In this document: one piece after another, positions 1-5,911 of the stretch
Layout of the letters: every line of letters starts with the position of its first letter
How positions within the stretch are numbered: position 1 is the stretch's first letter
DNA from: Promethearchaeota archaeon
Lineage (GTDB): Archaea > Asgardarchaeota > Lokiarchaeia > Sigynarchaeales > SOKP01
Length of the DNA stretch: 8,671 nt
Reading direction: 5' to 3'
Assembly (NCBI GenBank): GCA_019057975.1
Contig: JAHLWJ010000178.1
Location: forward strand, 1 to 8,671
Made by a program: the position numbers and the translations under genes
Notes under the pieces: model-generated
Database searches by the model: none
Told to the model about the DNA's origin: nothing
The model's input: the letters and a program-made list of their open reading frames with translations, nothing else

Positions 1-64
1 GTCTTTTTCTGTTATAGACCTCTTCTATAAAATATGGAATTCTATCTTTAACTTTCTGTCTCAT
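1..64 (-). pseudogene. C-terminal fragment of an IS3-family transposase (OrfB), running off the left edge
   Basis: Read on the minus strand from an ATG at 64, this gives about 21 residues ending in VKDRIPYFIEEVYNRKR. The FIEEVYNRKR stretch is very like the conserved C-terminal part of IS3-family OrfB integrases, which normally continues RLHSALGY. An in-frame stop lies three codons upstream (TAG, before LMRQK), and the DDE core that should precede this part is absent, so it looks like a decayed or internally deleted element. The residues just before the stop (FLKLE) may be a further trace of the same protein. Only the part to the left of the window could show how much survives. The family call rests on one short motif. 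Confidence 0.5.
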
Positions 65-100
65 CAGCTATTCTAACTTAAGAAACTTTAGTATACAATG

Positions 101-124
101 TGTCTAACTGTAAGGGTTCACCCC
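101..124. repeat. Possible terminal inverted repeat of the IS3-type remnant
   Basis: The sequence TGTCTAACTGTAAGGGTT, followed by CACCCC, resembles from memory the outward end of IS150-like IS3 elements, where a TGTCTAAC-type inner part precedes a run of G. It lies about 40 bp upstream of the transposase remnant, where the 5' end of such an element would sit if its interior had been deleted. The matching opposite end would be outside the window, so this is tentative. Confidence 0.3.
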
Positions 125-181
125 ATATTTATTATTTAGTAAGATGTATTTTTAAATATTTTCTTGGATTTTTAAAATTGA

Positions 182-190
182 TGATATAAT
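182..190 (+). promoter_or_regulatory. Extended -10 promoter of the lipoprotein gene
   Basis: TGATATAAT carries a perfect TATAAT at 185-190 with the TGn extension at 182-184. A weak -35 candidate, TTGGAT, lies at 164-169 with a short 15-bp spacer; the extension may compensate. Transcription would begin near 197, giving a leader of roughly 67 nt before the ATG at 264. Confidence 0.45.
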
Positions 191-263
191 AAAGTATAAA
201 ATTTCAGTTAAAAACTACAGATTTATTTTAAAATTATTGCATTTTTATATGAAAGGCTAAGTA

Positions 264-1145
264 ATGATGAAAGAAAGAAAAATTCTAAAAATAATTTTAA
301 TAATTATACCAGTTATTTTATCTTTACTGTTATTATCTTGCAGATCTACTAGTGTATCTCAAATATCTCAAGAGCCAGAAGATGCGATAGTAGAAACTGA
401 AAAAGCACTTGAAAGTGGAGCAGAAGAATTGATAAAAGAAGAGGTAGAGCCCCAAGAAACAGTTGAGGAAACTGAAGAAATAGAAGAGGTCAAAGATGTA
501 GAATATACTGGATTATGCAACAACCCCTATTTCCCAGTAAAACCAGATACTTTTTGGAACTACAAAGTACAAAATCCATCTGATACCTACGAATATGTTT
601 CCAGTTTTATAGAGATTGCAAATGAATCATTCATGGAGAAAATAGAATCTAAAGTATTCAATGCTGATATAAAATGGCTGTGTTTATCTGATGGACTGGT
701 CCAGAGTGAATATTCTGCTCTTATGCTTGAGGATGATAGCCAGGGAATGGAATTTACCACTGAAAGCTATGAGGGTGTTACTCTACCTTCTCCAGATAAA
801 TGGATTATTGGTTATAAATGGGATACTAGATATAGAGTCAGGACTACAATAATAGTTGAAGATGAACAGGTGACTTTCACTGGTGATATAATTATAAAAA
901 ATGAAATTGTTTTAATAGAATCAGTAACTGTACCTGCTGGGACATTTCCAGAAGCTTTTAAAATTGATTCTGATAAGAGCATGAATATTTCTGTAGATAT
1001 AGGTGGGACTTCCATGTCTTTTGATGCCTATACAGATATATCTTCCTGGTATGCTGAGGATACTGGACTTGTAAAACAAATTTCTAAAGCGACATGTGGG
1101 ACTACGACTATAGAGCTGCTTTATATAGAGGAAAAGGGAATCTGA
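264..1145 (+). CDS. Secreted lipoprotein with acidic linker and beta-rich domain, function unknown
   Basis: The N-terminus has a basic start (MMKERK), a hydrophobic segment at about residues 8-24, and the lipobox LLSC with the lipidated cysteine at 26, so the product should be exported by Sec and anchored by lipid. Residues about 37-80 form a low-complexity linker rich in Glu and Val, probably a flexible tether. The rest looks beta-rich. The motifs NPYFPVKPDTFWNY (87-100), VTVPAGTFPEAFKID (221-235) and WYAEDTGLVKQ (262-272) resemble a widespread class of extracytoplasmic domains in which 'VPAGTF' and 'WYA..GLVK' recur; I recall these in DUF3108/TapB-like proteins but cannot test it. The start is supported by a Shine-Dalgarno GAAAGG at 251-256; a second ATG follows immediately. 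The gene stands alone, transcribed away from the IS remnant, and looks like chromosomal background rather than part of the defence block. Confidence 0.75.
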   Translation: MMKERKILKIILIIIPVILSLLLLSCRSTSVSQISQEPEDAIVETEKALESGAEELIKEEVEPQETVEETEEIEEVKDVEYTGLCNNPYFPVKPDTFWNYKVQNPSDTYEYVSSFIEIANESFMEKIESKVFNADIKWLCLSDGLVQSEYSALMLEDDSQGMEFTTESYEGVTLPSPDKWIIGYKWDTRYRVRTTIIVEDEQVTFTGDIIIKNEIVLIESVTVPAGTFPEAFKIDSDKSMNISVDIGGTSMSFDAYTDISSWYAEDTGLVKQISKATCGTTTIELLYIEEKGI

Positions 1146-1223
1146 TATTTTATAATATCTTAATTCTGTTATAAAGATATCTACACTTGAAATCATTATC
1201 TCGGTTCTACCTTTGTGTAAAGT

Positions 1224-1259
1224 GGCCAGTTAACAAAACCGGAACTATATCGCAAAAAA
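1224..1259. repeat. Repeat blocks B and C, copy 1
   Basis: Block B is GGCCAGTTAA at 1224-1233, identical to 5795-5804. Block C is GGAACTATATCGCAAAAAA at 1241-1259, identical over 19 bases to 5880-5898. Both are in the same orientation as their partners. Here B and C are 7 bp apart; in the other copy they are 75 bp apart. The GTGGCCAGTT character recalls IS21-family terminal repeats, but that is only a resemblance. Confidence 0.6.
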
Positions 1260-1358
1260 TGTATATTAATATCTTTTGTTTAAAGTATAAGTAAAAATAG
1301 TGAGTAGGATAGTAGAGCAAATAATTAATCTTAAAAACCCAATCTTTGTATACAGGCA

Positions 1359-1467
1359 TCCTCGTTTAGGTTAAATATAGCAGATTAACATTATTCGCTA
1401 TCTATATTTTTTCATTTTTTACGGCAGCTTTAAGAAATTACCTGGTGGATTTAGCAGACTGTTCCTG
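1359..1467. repeat. Repeat block A, copy 1 (direct repeat with 5663-5770)
   Basis: About 109 bases align with 5663-5770 in the same orientation, with about 78% identity by hand count and one gap. Both copies contain a stem (here AAATATAG at 1373-1380 with CTATATTT at 1402-1409) closing a 21-nt loop that includes TTAACATTATT. A T-rich stretch and a shared CAGCTTTAAGAA follow. It could be a recombination substrate, a decayed mobile-element end or a small structured RNA; the sequence does not decide. Confidence 0.6.
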
Positions 1468-1535
1468 GTGATGCCTTTTGAAGGTCTTTTCCCCAGTCAA
1501 GTCCGAATAAAAGACAATGTTAAAACCTTGAAAGG

Positions 1536-2471
1536 TCAAAATAATTGAATTTCATTATTTAATACTCTTGTTAAAAAATTTATGAGGTATGGCAATTTGC
1601 AGTACCGATCAGATTTATTTATTAAAGGATAACGGATAACTTTAATTCCTAATCGATTTAAATCTTCATTGAATAAAGAATCAATCATAATTTGGGTTTT
1701 AGACTTATTTTGATTATCTGTTGGTAAAAAAGCATAGTGATTAAATTTTAGCGATTTTGTACAAGATTTTAATATTCTCCGTAAATTTGGATCAGTTAAA
1801 GATAGTCCAATAAAAATACATGACGAATTGTTATAAATACTACTTTGCATATTATTTGCCCAATTATCAAATTTAAAGCTTTCTTCTTGATAGTCTTCTT
1901 CAGACAAAATGAGCTTAGTTACCACACCTCCATACAGTGGCAAATATCCATGTGGATAATAAATCCTTTTAACACTATTTTTGAATGATATTTCTGAATA
2001 TATATTTTTAAAATTCAAATTATTTTTTCTTAATATATGATAAAAAGTATCATCATAATTTAAATTTATTATTTCTGATATATCTATTGTCTTAATTAAT
2101 TCTATTAATGCCTTGAAAAGTTCCGAAGAAGTAATTTTATAAGGCGAGTCCTCATAAGAACTATACAGACATTTTCTTACTAAATAATTCCAATCCGTAA
2201 TACGAATTCTATTCTTTATCATCTGAGCTATTAAAATAGGATCAAAATCTTTTACTTTTTCCATAAAACTTTCAATATTTTCATCTATTTTTTTTTGCCA
2301 ATCATTATAAAATTTTTCAGAAGCAGCTGTTTTAGATGGACTCAATAATTTCTCATTTATATATATTTGCGTGGTTTTATTGACTATCTTAAATGAGACT
2401 TTCATGGTATCTAATAACTCTTGTAATCTTTTTTTTTGTAAATAAAAATCATAGGCTTGTGTAAATCCCAT
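1536..2471 (-). CDS. SIR2-like NADase, main part (frame separated from its N-terminus)
   Basis: This 311-residue frame holds most of a SIR2-like domain of the type used as NAD+-degrading effectors in bacterial anti-phage systems. Visible signatures are LNYDD with the family's Asn-x-Asp at N138/D140, the YYPHG motif with the putative catalytic His at 174, ILSEEDY at 188-194, and CIFIGLSLTDPNLRRIL at 218-234, the typical C-terminal SIR2 block. The glycine-rich N-terminal NAD-binding loop is missing here and lies in the other frame at 2501-2722. The ATG at 2471 has no Shine-Dalgarno site, and the same frame stays open upstream to about 2510, so it is probably not an independent start. Restoring one A to the A7 run at 2506-2512 would give a continuous protein of 395 residues. 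The coding strand also has A9 runs at 2429-2437 and 2288-2296, both slippage-prone. It is the last gene of the operon and ends in the repeat-bearing spacer. Confidence 0.8.
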   Translation of the reverse strand: MGFTQAYDFYLQKKRLQELLDTMKVSFKIVNKTTQIYINEKLLSPSKTAASEKFYNDWQKKIDENIESFMEKVKDFDPILIAQMIKNRIRITDWNYLVRKCLYSSYEDSPYKITSSELFKALIELIKTIDISEIINLNYDDTFYHILRKNNLNFKNIYSEISFKNSVKRIYYPHGYLPLYGGVVTKLILSEEDYQEESFKFDNWANNMQSSIYNNSSCIFIGLSLTDPNLRRILKSCTKSLKFNHYAFLPTDNQNKSKTQIMIDSLFNEDLNRLGIKVIRYPLINKSDRYCKLPYLINFLTRVLNNEIQLF

Positions 2472-2500
2472 TGGAGTGTTGGTAGGGGGATTTTCATAAG

Positions 2501-2722
2501 TTATGTTTTTTTATGGACAATGTCAAAAATCCAATGATAATAATATGCAAGGCATATTTTAATAATTAATGTATCCCAAACTGGTAACCCAACAGATGCA
2601 GCTACTCCTGCACCAAAAACAAGAGAGCATTTGTTATCCTTTGTATCTTTAACTAATTTAAGAAAATTACTGGTGCTTTTTTTATCTAAGAATTTCAGAA
2701 TATCAGGTCTAAAATCTTTCAT
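2501..2722 (-). CDS. SIR2-like protein, N-terminal fragment (frameshifted)
   Basis: This 73-residue frame carries the SIR2 Rossmann-fold start: LVFGAGVAASVGLPVWDTL at 34-52 fits the family's GAG-(hydrophobic)-S-x3-GLP-x-W pattern that binds NAD. The reading stops at 2501 just after an A7 run, while the rest of the domain continues in the -1 frame. Joined across the run, the sequence reads ...HKKNITYENPP... into the C-terminal part with no stop. A good Shine-Dalgarno site (GAAGGA) precedes the ATG, and only 26 bp separate it from the stop of the upstream nuclease gene, so it is translated as the third gene of an operon. As it stands the product would be a truncated peptide without the catalytic His. 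Possible causes are a genuine null mutation, a phase-variable switch, frameshifting, or a homopolymer error. Confidence 0.75.
   Translation of the reverse strand: MKDFRPDILKFLDKKSTSNFLKLVKDTKDNKCSLVFGAGVAASVGLPVWDTLIIKICLAYYYHWIFDIVHKKT
2506..2512 (-). other. A7 frameshift site in the SIR2-like gene
   Basis: The coding strand reads CAT AAA AAA ACA TAA here, giving a premature stop. A -1 step, or one extra A, gives CAT AAA AAA AAC ATA and continues to the C-terminal frame. The heptamer is T_AAA_AAA rather than the classic A_AAA_AAG-type slippery site, and no clear downstream stimulator was seen, so programmed frameshifting is possible but not favoured over an indel. Confidence 0.7.
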
Positions 2723-2748
2723 TCTATCCTTCTCAGCTAATGGACAAT

Positions 2749-3774
2749 TTATATTTTATATCTTGAATAATCCATTGAACCTATTTGAACCCAAGCATAT
2801 CTCTTGGTAATATAATCGACCCAGGCTTGTATTTCAGGTGAATGATTAGTGAATAAGTTACAGAATAATCGTTCTGTACTTACACTAATAAATCTTTTCC
2901 CTTTTGGTACCAAACTTTTCCATACATCTATTGCTTTTTCACCCAGTTTTGATAGTTTGGGTGAAGTTATTCTATAAAAATCGGTATTTAGTGCAGGAGC
3001 TATATGCAATACACTTACCACATCATTTTCCAACTCTCTTGCCTTTTCTATCTCACGGGCTAAAAGCTGCTGACGCATAAACTGATAAAAGGGCTCGTAA
3101 AAAAGTGAATCAAAACTGGGTAATAGTTCTTTGTTAATTGGACAATCACCCTGTATATAAAATGGCTTGTAAGTTTTTGTGCGATCTGTACCGCTTGTGG
3201 CAAATCTAAGAAATATACTTCTATATGATTCAGTATATTTCCATTCAATTAAGACCATTTGTTGCTTTCCATCACTACGTTTGAACATAACAACTGCATC
3301 TGCACTTGTACAGTTTGCTCCACGGGTACATTTACCGCTATGTGATTTGGTTTCACCTAAATGGTCTTTTAAACCGGTCCACTCAAAAGCAACATATTGG
3401 TTATTTTCTATAGGTAGCATTTTTTGTAAGTTGGGAAAGATAGGACGTAAGAAATCAGCCAGTATATCAGGGTTTTGTGCAAATGGAAAAAGAAAATTTA
3501 CACAACAGATTTGTGAATCACAAAGATGGTTGCTTAGTTTGAGATTGTCTTTTTCACGCCTATCGTGCCATTTGATTTTATAGGCATCAAAGTATTTTAA
3601 AGCATTCTGGCGAATTTCGAAAAAAAGGTTTTCTTCAGCACAATCAACTGGCAAGCAAAAAGGTCGAGGTTTACCACTATATATGCCATCTTTACGAGCT
3701 GTTTTAGAGAAATAAGGTGACTTGACTTTGAGATTGGCTTGGCGAATCTTTTCACTTTCAAGAAATTTTCCCAT
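2749..3774 (-). CDS. PD-(D/E)xK nuclease, PGN_0703-like putative restriction endonuclease
   Basis: This 341-residue protein is predicted to cut DNA in the cytoplasm. The nuclease core is visible as GANCTSADA (152-160) followed by VLIEWKYTESY (174-184), giving D159 and E177-x-K179 as probable metal-binding and catalytic residues. From memory, the combination 'TSADA...LIEWKYTE' is characteristic of proteins named PGN_0703-type putative restriction endonucleases; no methyltransferase is present beside it, so it need not be a classical restriction-modification enzyme. The N-terminus has several cysteines (C40, C45, C90, C91), and the C-terminal part (about 225-330) looks helical. Its start has AAAGG about 9 nt upstream. 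It lies 36 bp after the 206-aa gene and 26 bp before the SIR2 gene on the same strand, so co-transcription is likely. Its base composition seems less AT-rich than its neighbours', suggesting a mosaic origin. Target specificity is unknown. Confidence 0.7.
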   Translation of the reverse strand: MGKFLESEKIRQANLKVKSPYFSKTARKDGIYSGKPRPFCLPVDCAEENLFFEIRQNALKYFDAYKIKWHDRREKDNLKLSNHLCDSQICCVNFLFPFAQNPDILADFLRPIFPNLQKMLPIENNQYVAFEWTGLKDHLGETKSHSGKCTRGANCTSADAVVMFKRSDGKQQMVLIEWKYTESYRSIFLRFATSGTDRTKTYKPFYIQGDCPINKELLPSFDSLFYEPFYQFMRQQLLAREIEKARELENDVVSVLHIAPALNTDFYRITSPKLSKLGEKAIDVWKSLVPKGKRFISVSTERLFCNLFTNHSPEIQAWVDYITKRYAWVQIGSMDYSRYKI

Positions 3775-3810
3775 GTATAGCTGCCTTTGCTTTTAAGTAT
3801 TTGTCTTGCT

Positions 3811-4431
3811 CTAAAATTTATTATTTCTGCTTATTTTTAACCAATAATACATATCTAACAGTCTTAAGTTAGAAAGTTCAGTAACTCTTAAAATTTTAAA
3901 TCTTGGTTTATTAAGGTTGTCTCGTATCATCTTAATCTTAACTTGGTTTTCCCTAATGAAAAGTTCATATGCCTTTTTCACTATTAGTAATGATTCAATG
4001 AAATCATTTCTTTGAAGTTTGAAGTGCTTTCTAATAGGATTATCGAGTGGAGGAAATTCATTGGGTAAAATTGTATGAAATAATTTACAGCAAAAAGCTG
4101 CCTCGTTTCTTTCTGTCCTGCAATATTTATTATAGAAGCTTGTTATATCTTTTTCTCTTATGATTTCCTGTTCTCTTTCTTGAAAATGGTTGTCAAAATC
4201 CTGATATATATATTTCTTCATTCCTTGGATTGCCCATTGACGTTTGAATTCGCCAAAGTTAATAGTTTCTTTATCTAATACAGTTTTATTATAGTAATCT
4301 ATAAATGATGTTGCCCTATTGTCTGTAAGTGATTTAGTGAAAAGTAGAATAATGTCCTCAACAGTCATTGTATTTATATCCTTTTCGATTTGTTTTTTTA
4401 CTTCTAATGCCTTGGAATCGATATAATTCAT
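3811..4431 (-). CDS. Unrecognised 206-aa helical protein, first gene of the nuclease-SIR2 operon
   Basis: I do not recognise this family. The protein is charged, rich in Lys, Asp, Glu and Asn, and mostly helical by eye, with no signal peptide or membrane segment, so it should be cytoplasmic. Its most distinctive part is about residues 113-137, FCCKLFHTILPNEFPPLDNP and the following IRKHF, a pattern of K-L-x-H-x(3)-P-x(2)-F-P-P-x-D that resembles motifs I have seen in hypothetical proteins near defence genes; this is a recollection, not a proof. It is the promoter-proximal gene, 36 bp ahead of the nuclease, so it may be a partner, a sensor or an adaptor of the nuclease and SIR2 effectors. No Shine-Dalgarno site precedes the ATG, where the sequence is purely AT-rich; the start is the first ATG about 50 nt after the predicted transcription start. 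Confidence 0.65.
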   Translation of the reverse strand: MNYIDSKALEVKKQIEKDINTMTVEDIILLFTKSLTDNRATSFIDYYNKTVLDKETINFGEFKRQWAIQGMKKYIYQDFDNHFQEREQEIIREKDITSFYNKYCRTERNEAAFCCKLFHTILPNEFPPLDNPIRKHFKLQRNDFIESLLIVKKAYELFIRENQVKIKMIRDNLNKPRFKILRVTELSNLRLLDMYYWLKISRNNKF

Positions 4432-4488
4432 ATAAATTAATTATTTTAAAAACTATTTAGAATCACTAATACATTTTAATTTAAGGAC

Positions 4489-4523
4489 ATTATAACAACT
4501 TCACAATAAATTGTTGTTATAAT
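4489..4523. promoter_or_regulatory. Divergent promoter pair in a perfect 11-bp inverted repeat
   Basis: ATTATAACAAC (4489-4499) and its exact reverse complement GTTGTTATAAT (4513-4523) flank a 13-nt spacer. Each arm ends in a perfect TATAAT: at 4518-4523 on the plus strand for the Zn-ribbon/HEPN gene (ATG at 4581), and at 4494-4489 on the minus strand for the 206-aa gene (ATG at 4431). Predicted leaders are about 50 nt on both sides. No good -35 hexamer was found for either promoter. A dimeric regulator bound here would control both units at once. No regulator gene is evident in the window. Confidence 0.55.
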
Positions 4524-4580
4524 AGTAATTACAAAGTTAAGACTAGATTTTTTAACTGAATAGAATTAAGAAATCAAATT

Positions 4581-5636
4581 ATGAAAGTGTTTAAAAATAT
4601 AATAAATAGCTTAGACGAACTAAAGAATAAGAAACTTAGCTTCATCGTCAAAAGCAATGAAGAAGTTTTGGAATTATTACGTGCAATTGAACTTATCTTT
4701 AAAGATAAACAATTTGAGATGTTTTCTATATACCATTGCCCTTGTGGAAATATCTTTGTCTATCCAAATAAAGAATTTGAAGAGTTAAAATTTGATTTTA
4801 AAGCAGATAATAAAAATAACCTTCTTTGTCCAGCTTGTGGTGATTACAAAATCGATGTGGGTCTTACATTTCATCCTAAAGGAGATTTAAAAATAATGCT
4901 CGATGAATTAGACTACTTATTTGATAAAGCCAAAAATGATAATAAATTTTCATATTATATGTTTATATCAAATACATTCTTTGAAAGCGATAAATTATTT
5001 GATGAGATTTTTAAATCTGTGGACAGCTATCTATATATCACTGATGACTTAGAGTTAAAAGTTAGGTTGGGTAAAATAGGCAAATTCGAATTAGAAGAAG
5101 GTATTGATTATGAAAAAACAATACTACGATTAAGATTTCTGATTTATTGTCATATTATTGAATTAAAAAAAATATACAATTTATTAAATAATTTAATAAA
5201 GATTGCATATTGTGAAATTGCAGCTATCAATAAAGAAAAAAGACAAATAAGTCCTATACGATTTGATTTTTATAATGATAGTTGGGTTATTGGAGATATA
5301 ATAGAAAATATTGTGAGAGTTACAAATAAAAAAGGTTTAAGTTTAGGAAACTTTATAAAATCATTCTATAGCAACGAATTAAGGAATGCTTTTTATCATT
5401 CTCAATATATTATAAATGATGAAAATGATTTACTTTTAACAGCGTATAAAAAACTCATCAAAAAAACTGATCTTGAAACGCTATTTTCACACTGTTTTAA
5501 TTTCTTTCGGCACTTTACAGAAAATATATCTAAAGGCAAAAGAGAACTAATCAAGGCAAAAGAAATTAGTGAAAATGGTTATAAGATAGTACCAATTAGA
5601 AAGGGAGATAAGATATCATTTAAGTTTGTTTTATAG
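4581..5636 (+). CDS. Zinc-ribbon protein with a HEPN-type RNxxxH motif, candidate RNase
   Basis: The family is not one I can name, but two parts are informative. Residues 53-55 (CPC) and 83-86 (CPAC) form a CxC...CxxC cluster expected to bind one zinc ion, in an N-terminal region that may recognise nucleic acid or protein. Near the C-terminus, ELRNAFYHSQY (266-276) contains R268-N-x3-H273, matching the Rx4-6H signature of HEPN domains with the usual polar residue after Arg; surrounding residues are helical, as HEPN requires. HEPN proteins are commonly metal-independent RNases of toxin-antitoxin and anti-phage systems, usually acting as dimers. The middle (about 100-260) is helical and unassigned. 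No membrane segment is seen. It is transcribed divergently from the 206-aa/nuclease/SIR2 operon from a mirror-image promoter, so joint regulation is likely. Loss of catalysis, leaving only a binding role, cannot be excluded. Confidence 0.65.
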   Translation: MKVFKNIINSLDELKNKKLSFIVKSNEEVLELLRAIELIFKDKQFEMFSIYHCPCGNIFVYPNKEFEELKFDFKADNKNNLLCPACGDYKIDVGLTFHPKGDLKIMLDELDYLFDKAKNDNKFSYYMFISNTFFESDKLFDEIFKSVDSYLYITDDLELKVRLGKIGKFELEEGIDYEKTILRLRFLIYCHIIELKKIYNLLNNLIKIAYCEIAAINKEKRQISPIRFDFYNDSWVIGDIIENIVRVTNKKGLSLGNFIKSFYSNELRNAFYHSQYIINDENDLLLTAYKKLIKKTDLETLFSHCFNFFRHFTENISKGKRELIKAKEISENGYKIVPIRKGDKISFKFVL

Positions 5637-5662
5637 AATTACTCATTTCCAGTATAAAAATA

Positions 5663-5770
5663 TCCTTATTCAGGCTCAATATAGCGGTTTAACATTATTT
5701 TTTATCTATATTTTTCGTTTTTTACTTCAGCTTTAAGAATTTATCCCGGGGCTTTAGTAGACAATTCCTG
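5663..5770. repeat. Repeat block A, copy 2, with hairpin 3' of the HEPN gene
   Basis: This is the partner of 1359-1467. The stem is AATATAG at 5678-5684 with CTATATT at 5706-5712, again closing a 21-nt loop containing TTTAACATTATT and followed by a T-rich stretch. Lying 40 bp past the stop at 5636, it could help end the HEPN-gene transcript, but the stem is AT-rich and the loop long for an intrinsic terminator. Conservation of stem pairs and loop length in both copies suggests a functional structure or site. Confidence 0.6.
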
Positions 5771-5794
5771 ATTTGTCAGGTGGTAGAATTTTGC

Positions 5795-5804
5795 GGCCAG
5801 TTAA
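5795..5804. repeat. Repeat block B, copy 2
   Basis: GGCCAGTTAA is identical to 1224-1233 and in the same orientation. Ten bases alone would be weak, but its company with blocks A and C in both spacers supports common origin. Confidence 0.4.
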
Positions 5805-5879
5805 AAGAATTACACAGAAAAAAAATAACATGGCTATAAAAGCAATACTCTACCAATACATCCTAATAGCATGATAATA

Positions 5880-5898
5880 GGAACTATATCGCAAAAAA
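5880..5898. repeat. Repeat block C, copy 2
   Basis: GGAACTATATCGCAAAAAA is identical over 19 bases to 1241-1259. It sits 13 bp beyond the 3' end of the NTPase-TPR gene, while copy 1 follows the lipoprotein gene. It may mark the end of an inserted segment. Confidence 0.6.
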
Positions 5899-5911
5899 AT
5901 ATATCTCTTAC

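Larger units (their letters stand above)
1146..1535. other. Gene-free spacer holding repeat blocks
   Basis: No credible coding region is seen in these 390 bases. The spacer holds block B (GGCCAGTTAA, 1224-1233), block C (1241-1259) and block A1 (1359-1467), all of which recur at 5663-5898. Nearest the SIR2 stop there is a possible stem at 1484-1490 with 1509-1515 (GTCTTTT/AAAAGAC, 18-nt loop), partly extended by CCTTTTGAAGG-like arms at 1474-1485 and 1525-1535. It could fold in the 3' end of the SIR2 transcript, but no U-tract follows it on that strand. The convergent arrangement of the lipoprotein and the SIR2 operon calls for termination signals here; none is textbook. Confidence 0.5.

Noticed and set aside
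1144..1159. Possible terminator GATATT/AATATC just after the lipoprotein stop
   Set aside because: The stem is six A/T-dominated pairs and is not followed by a T-run; such stems are expected by chance here.
921..1196. Minus-strand open frame of 91 codons (and a smaller one at 812-1015) over the lipoprotein gene
   Set aside because: Both are antisense to a clear lipoprotein gene and show no recognisable motif; they are overlapping shadows.
1224..1259. IS21-family end, suggested by GTGGCCAGTT
   Set aside because: Only about ten bases resemble such ends and no IstA/IstB trace is present, so it is kept as a repeat without a family name.
1146..1535. tRNA, riboswitch or CRISPR in the spacers
   Set aside because: No cloverleaf, no recognisable aptamer consensus and no regularly spaced identical repeats; the A-B-C blocks occur only twice.
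2471..2471. Independent start of the SIR2 C-terminal part at the ATG at 2471
   Set aside because: There is no Shine-Dalgarno site, the frame stays open upstream to the A7 run, and the NAD-binding loop is found in the adjacent frame.
3179..3583. Plus-strand open frame of 134 codons over the nuclease gene
   Set aside because: It is antisense to the PD-(D/E)xK nuclease, whose motifs are clear, and its own translation resembles no domain.
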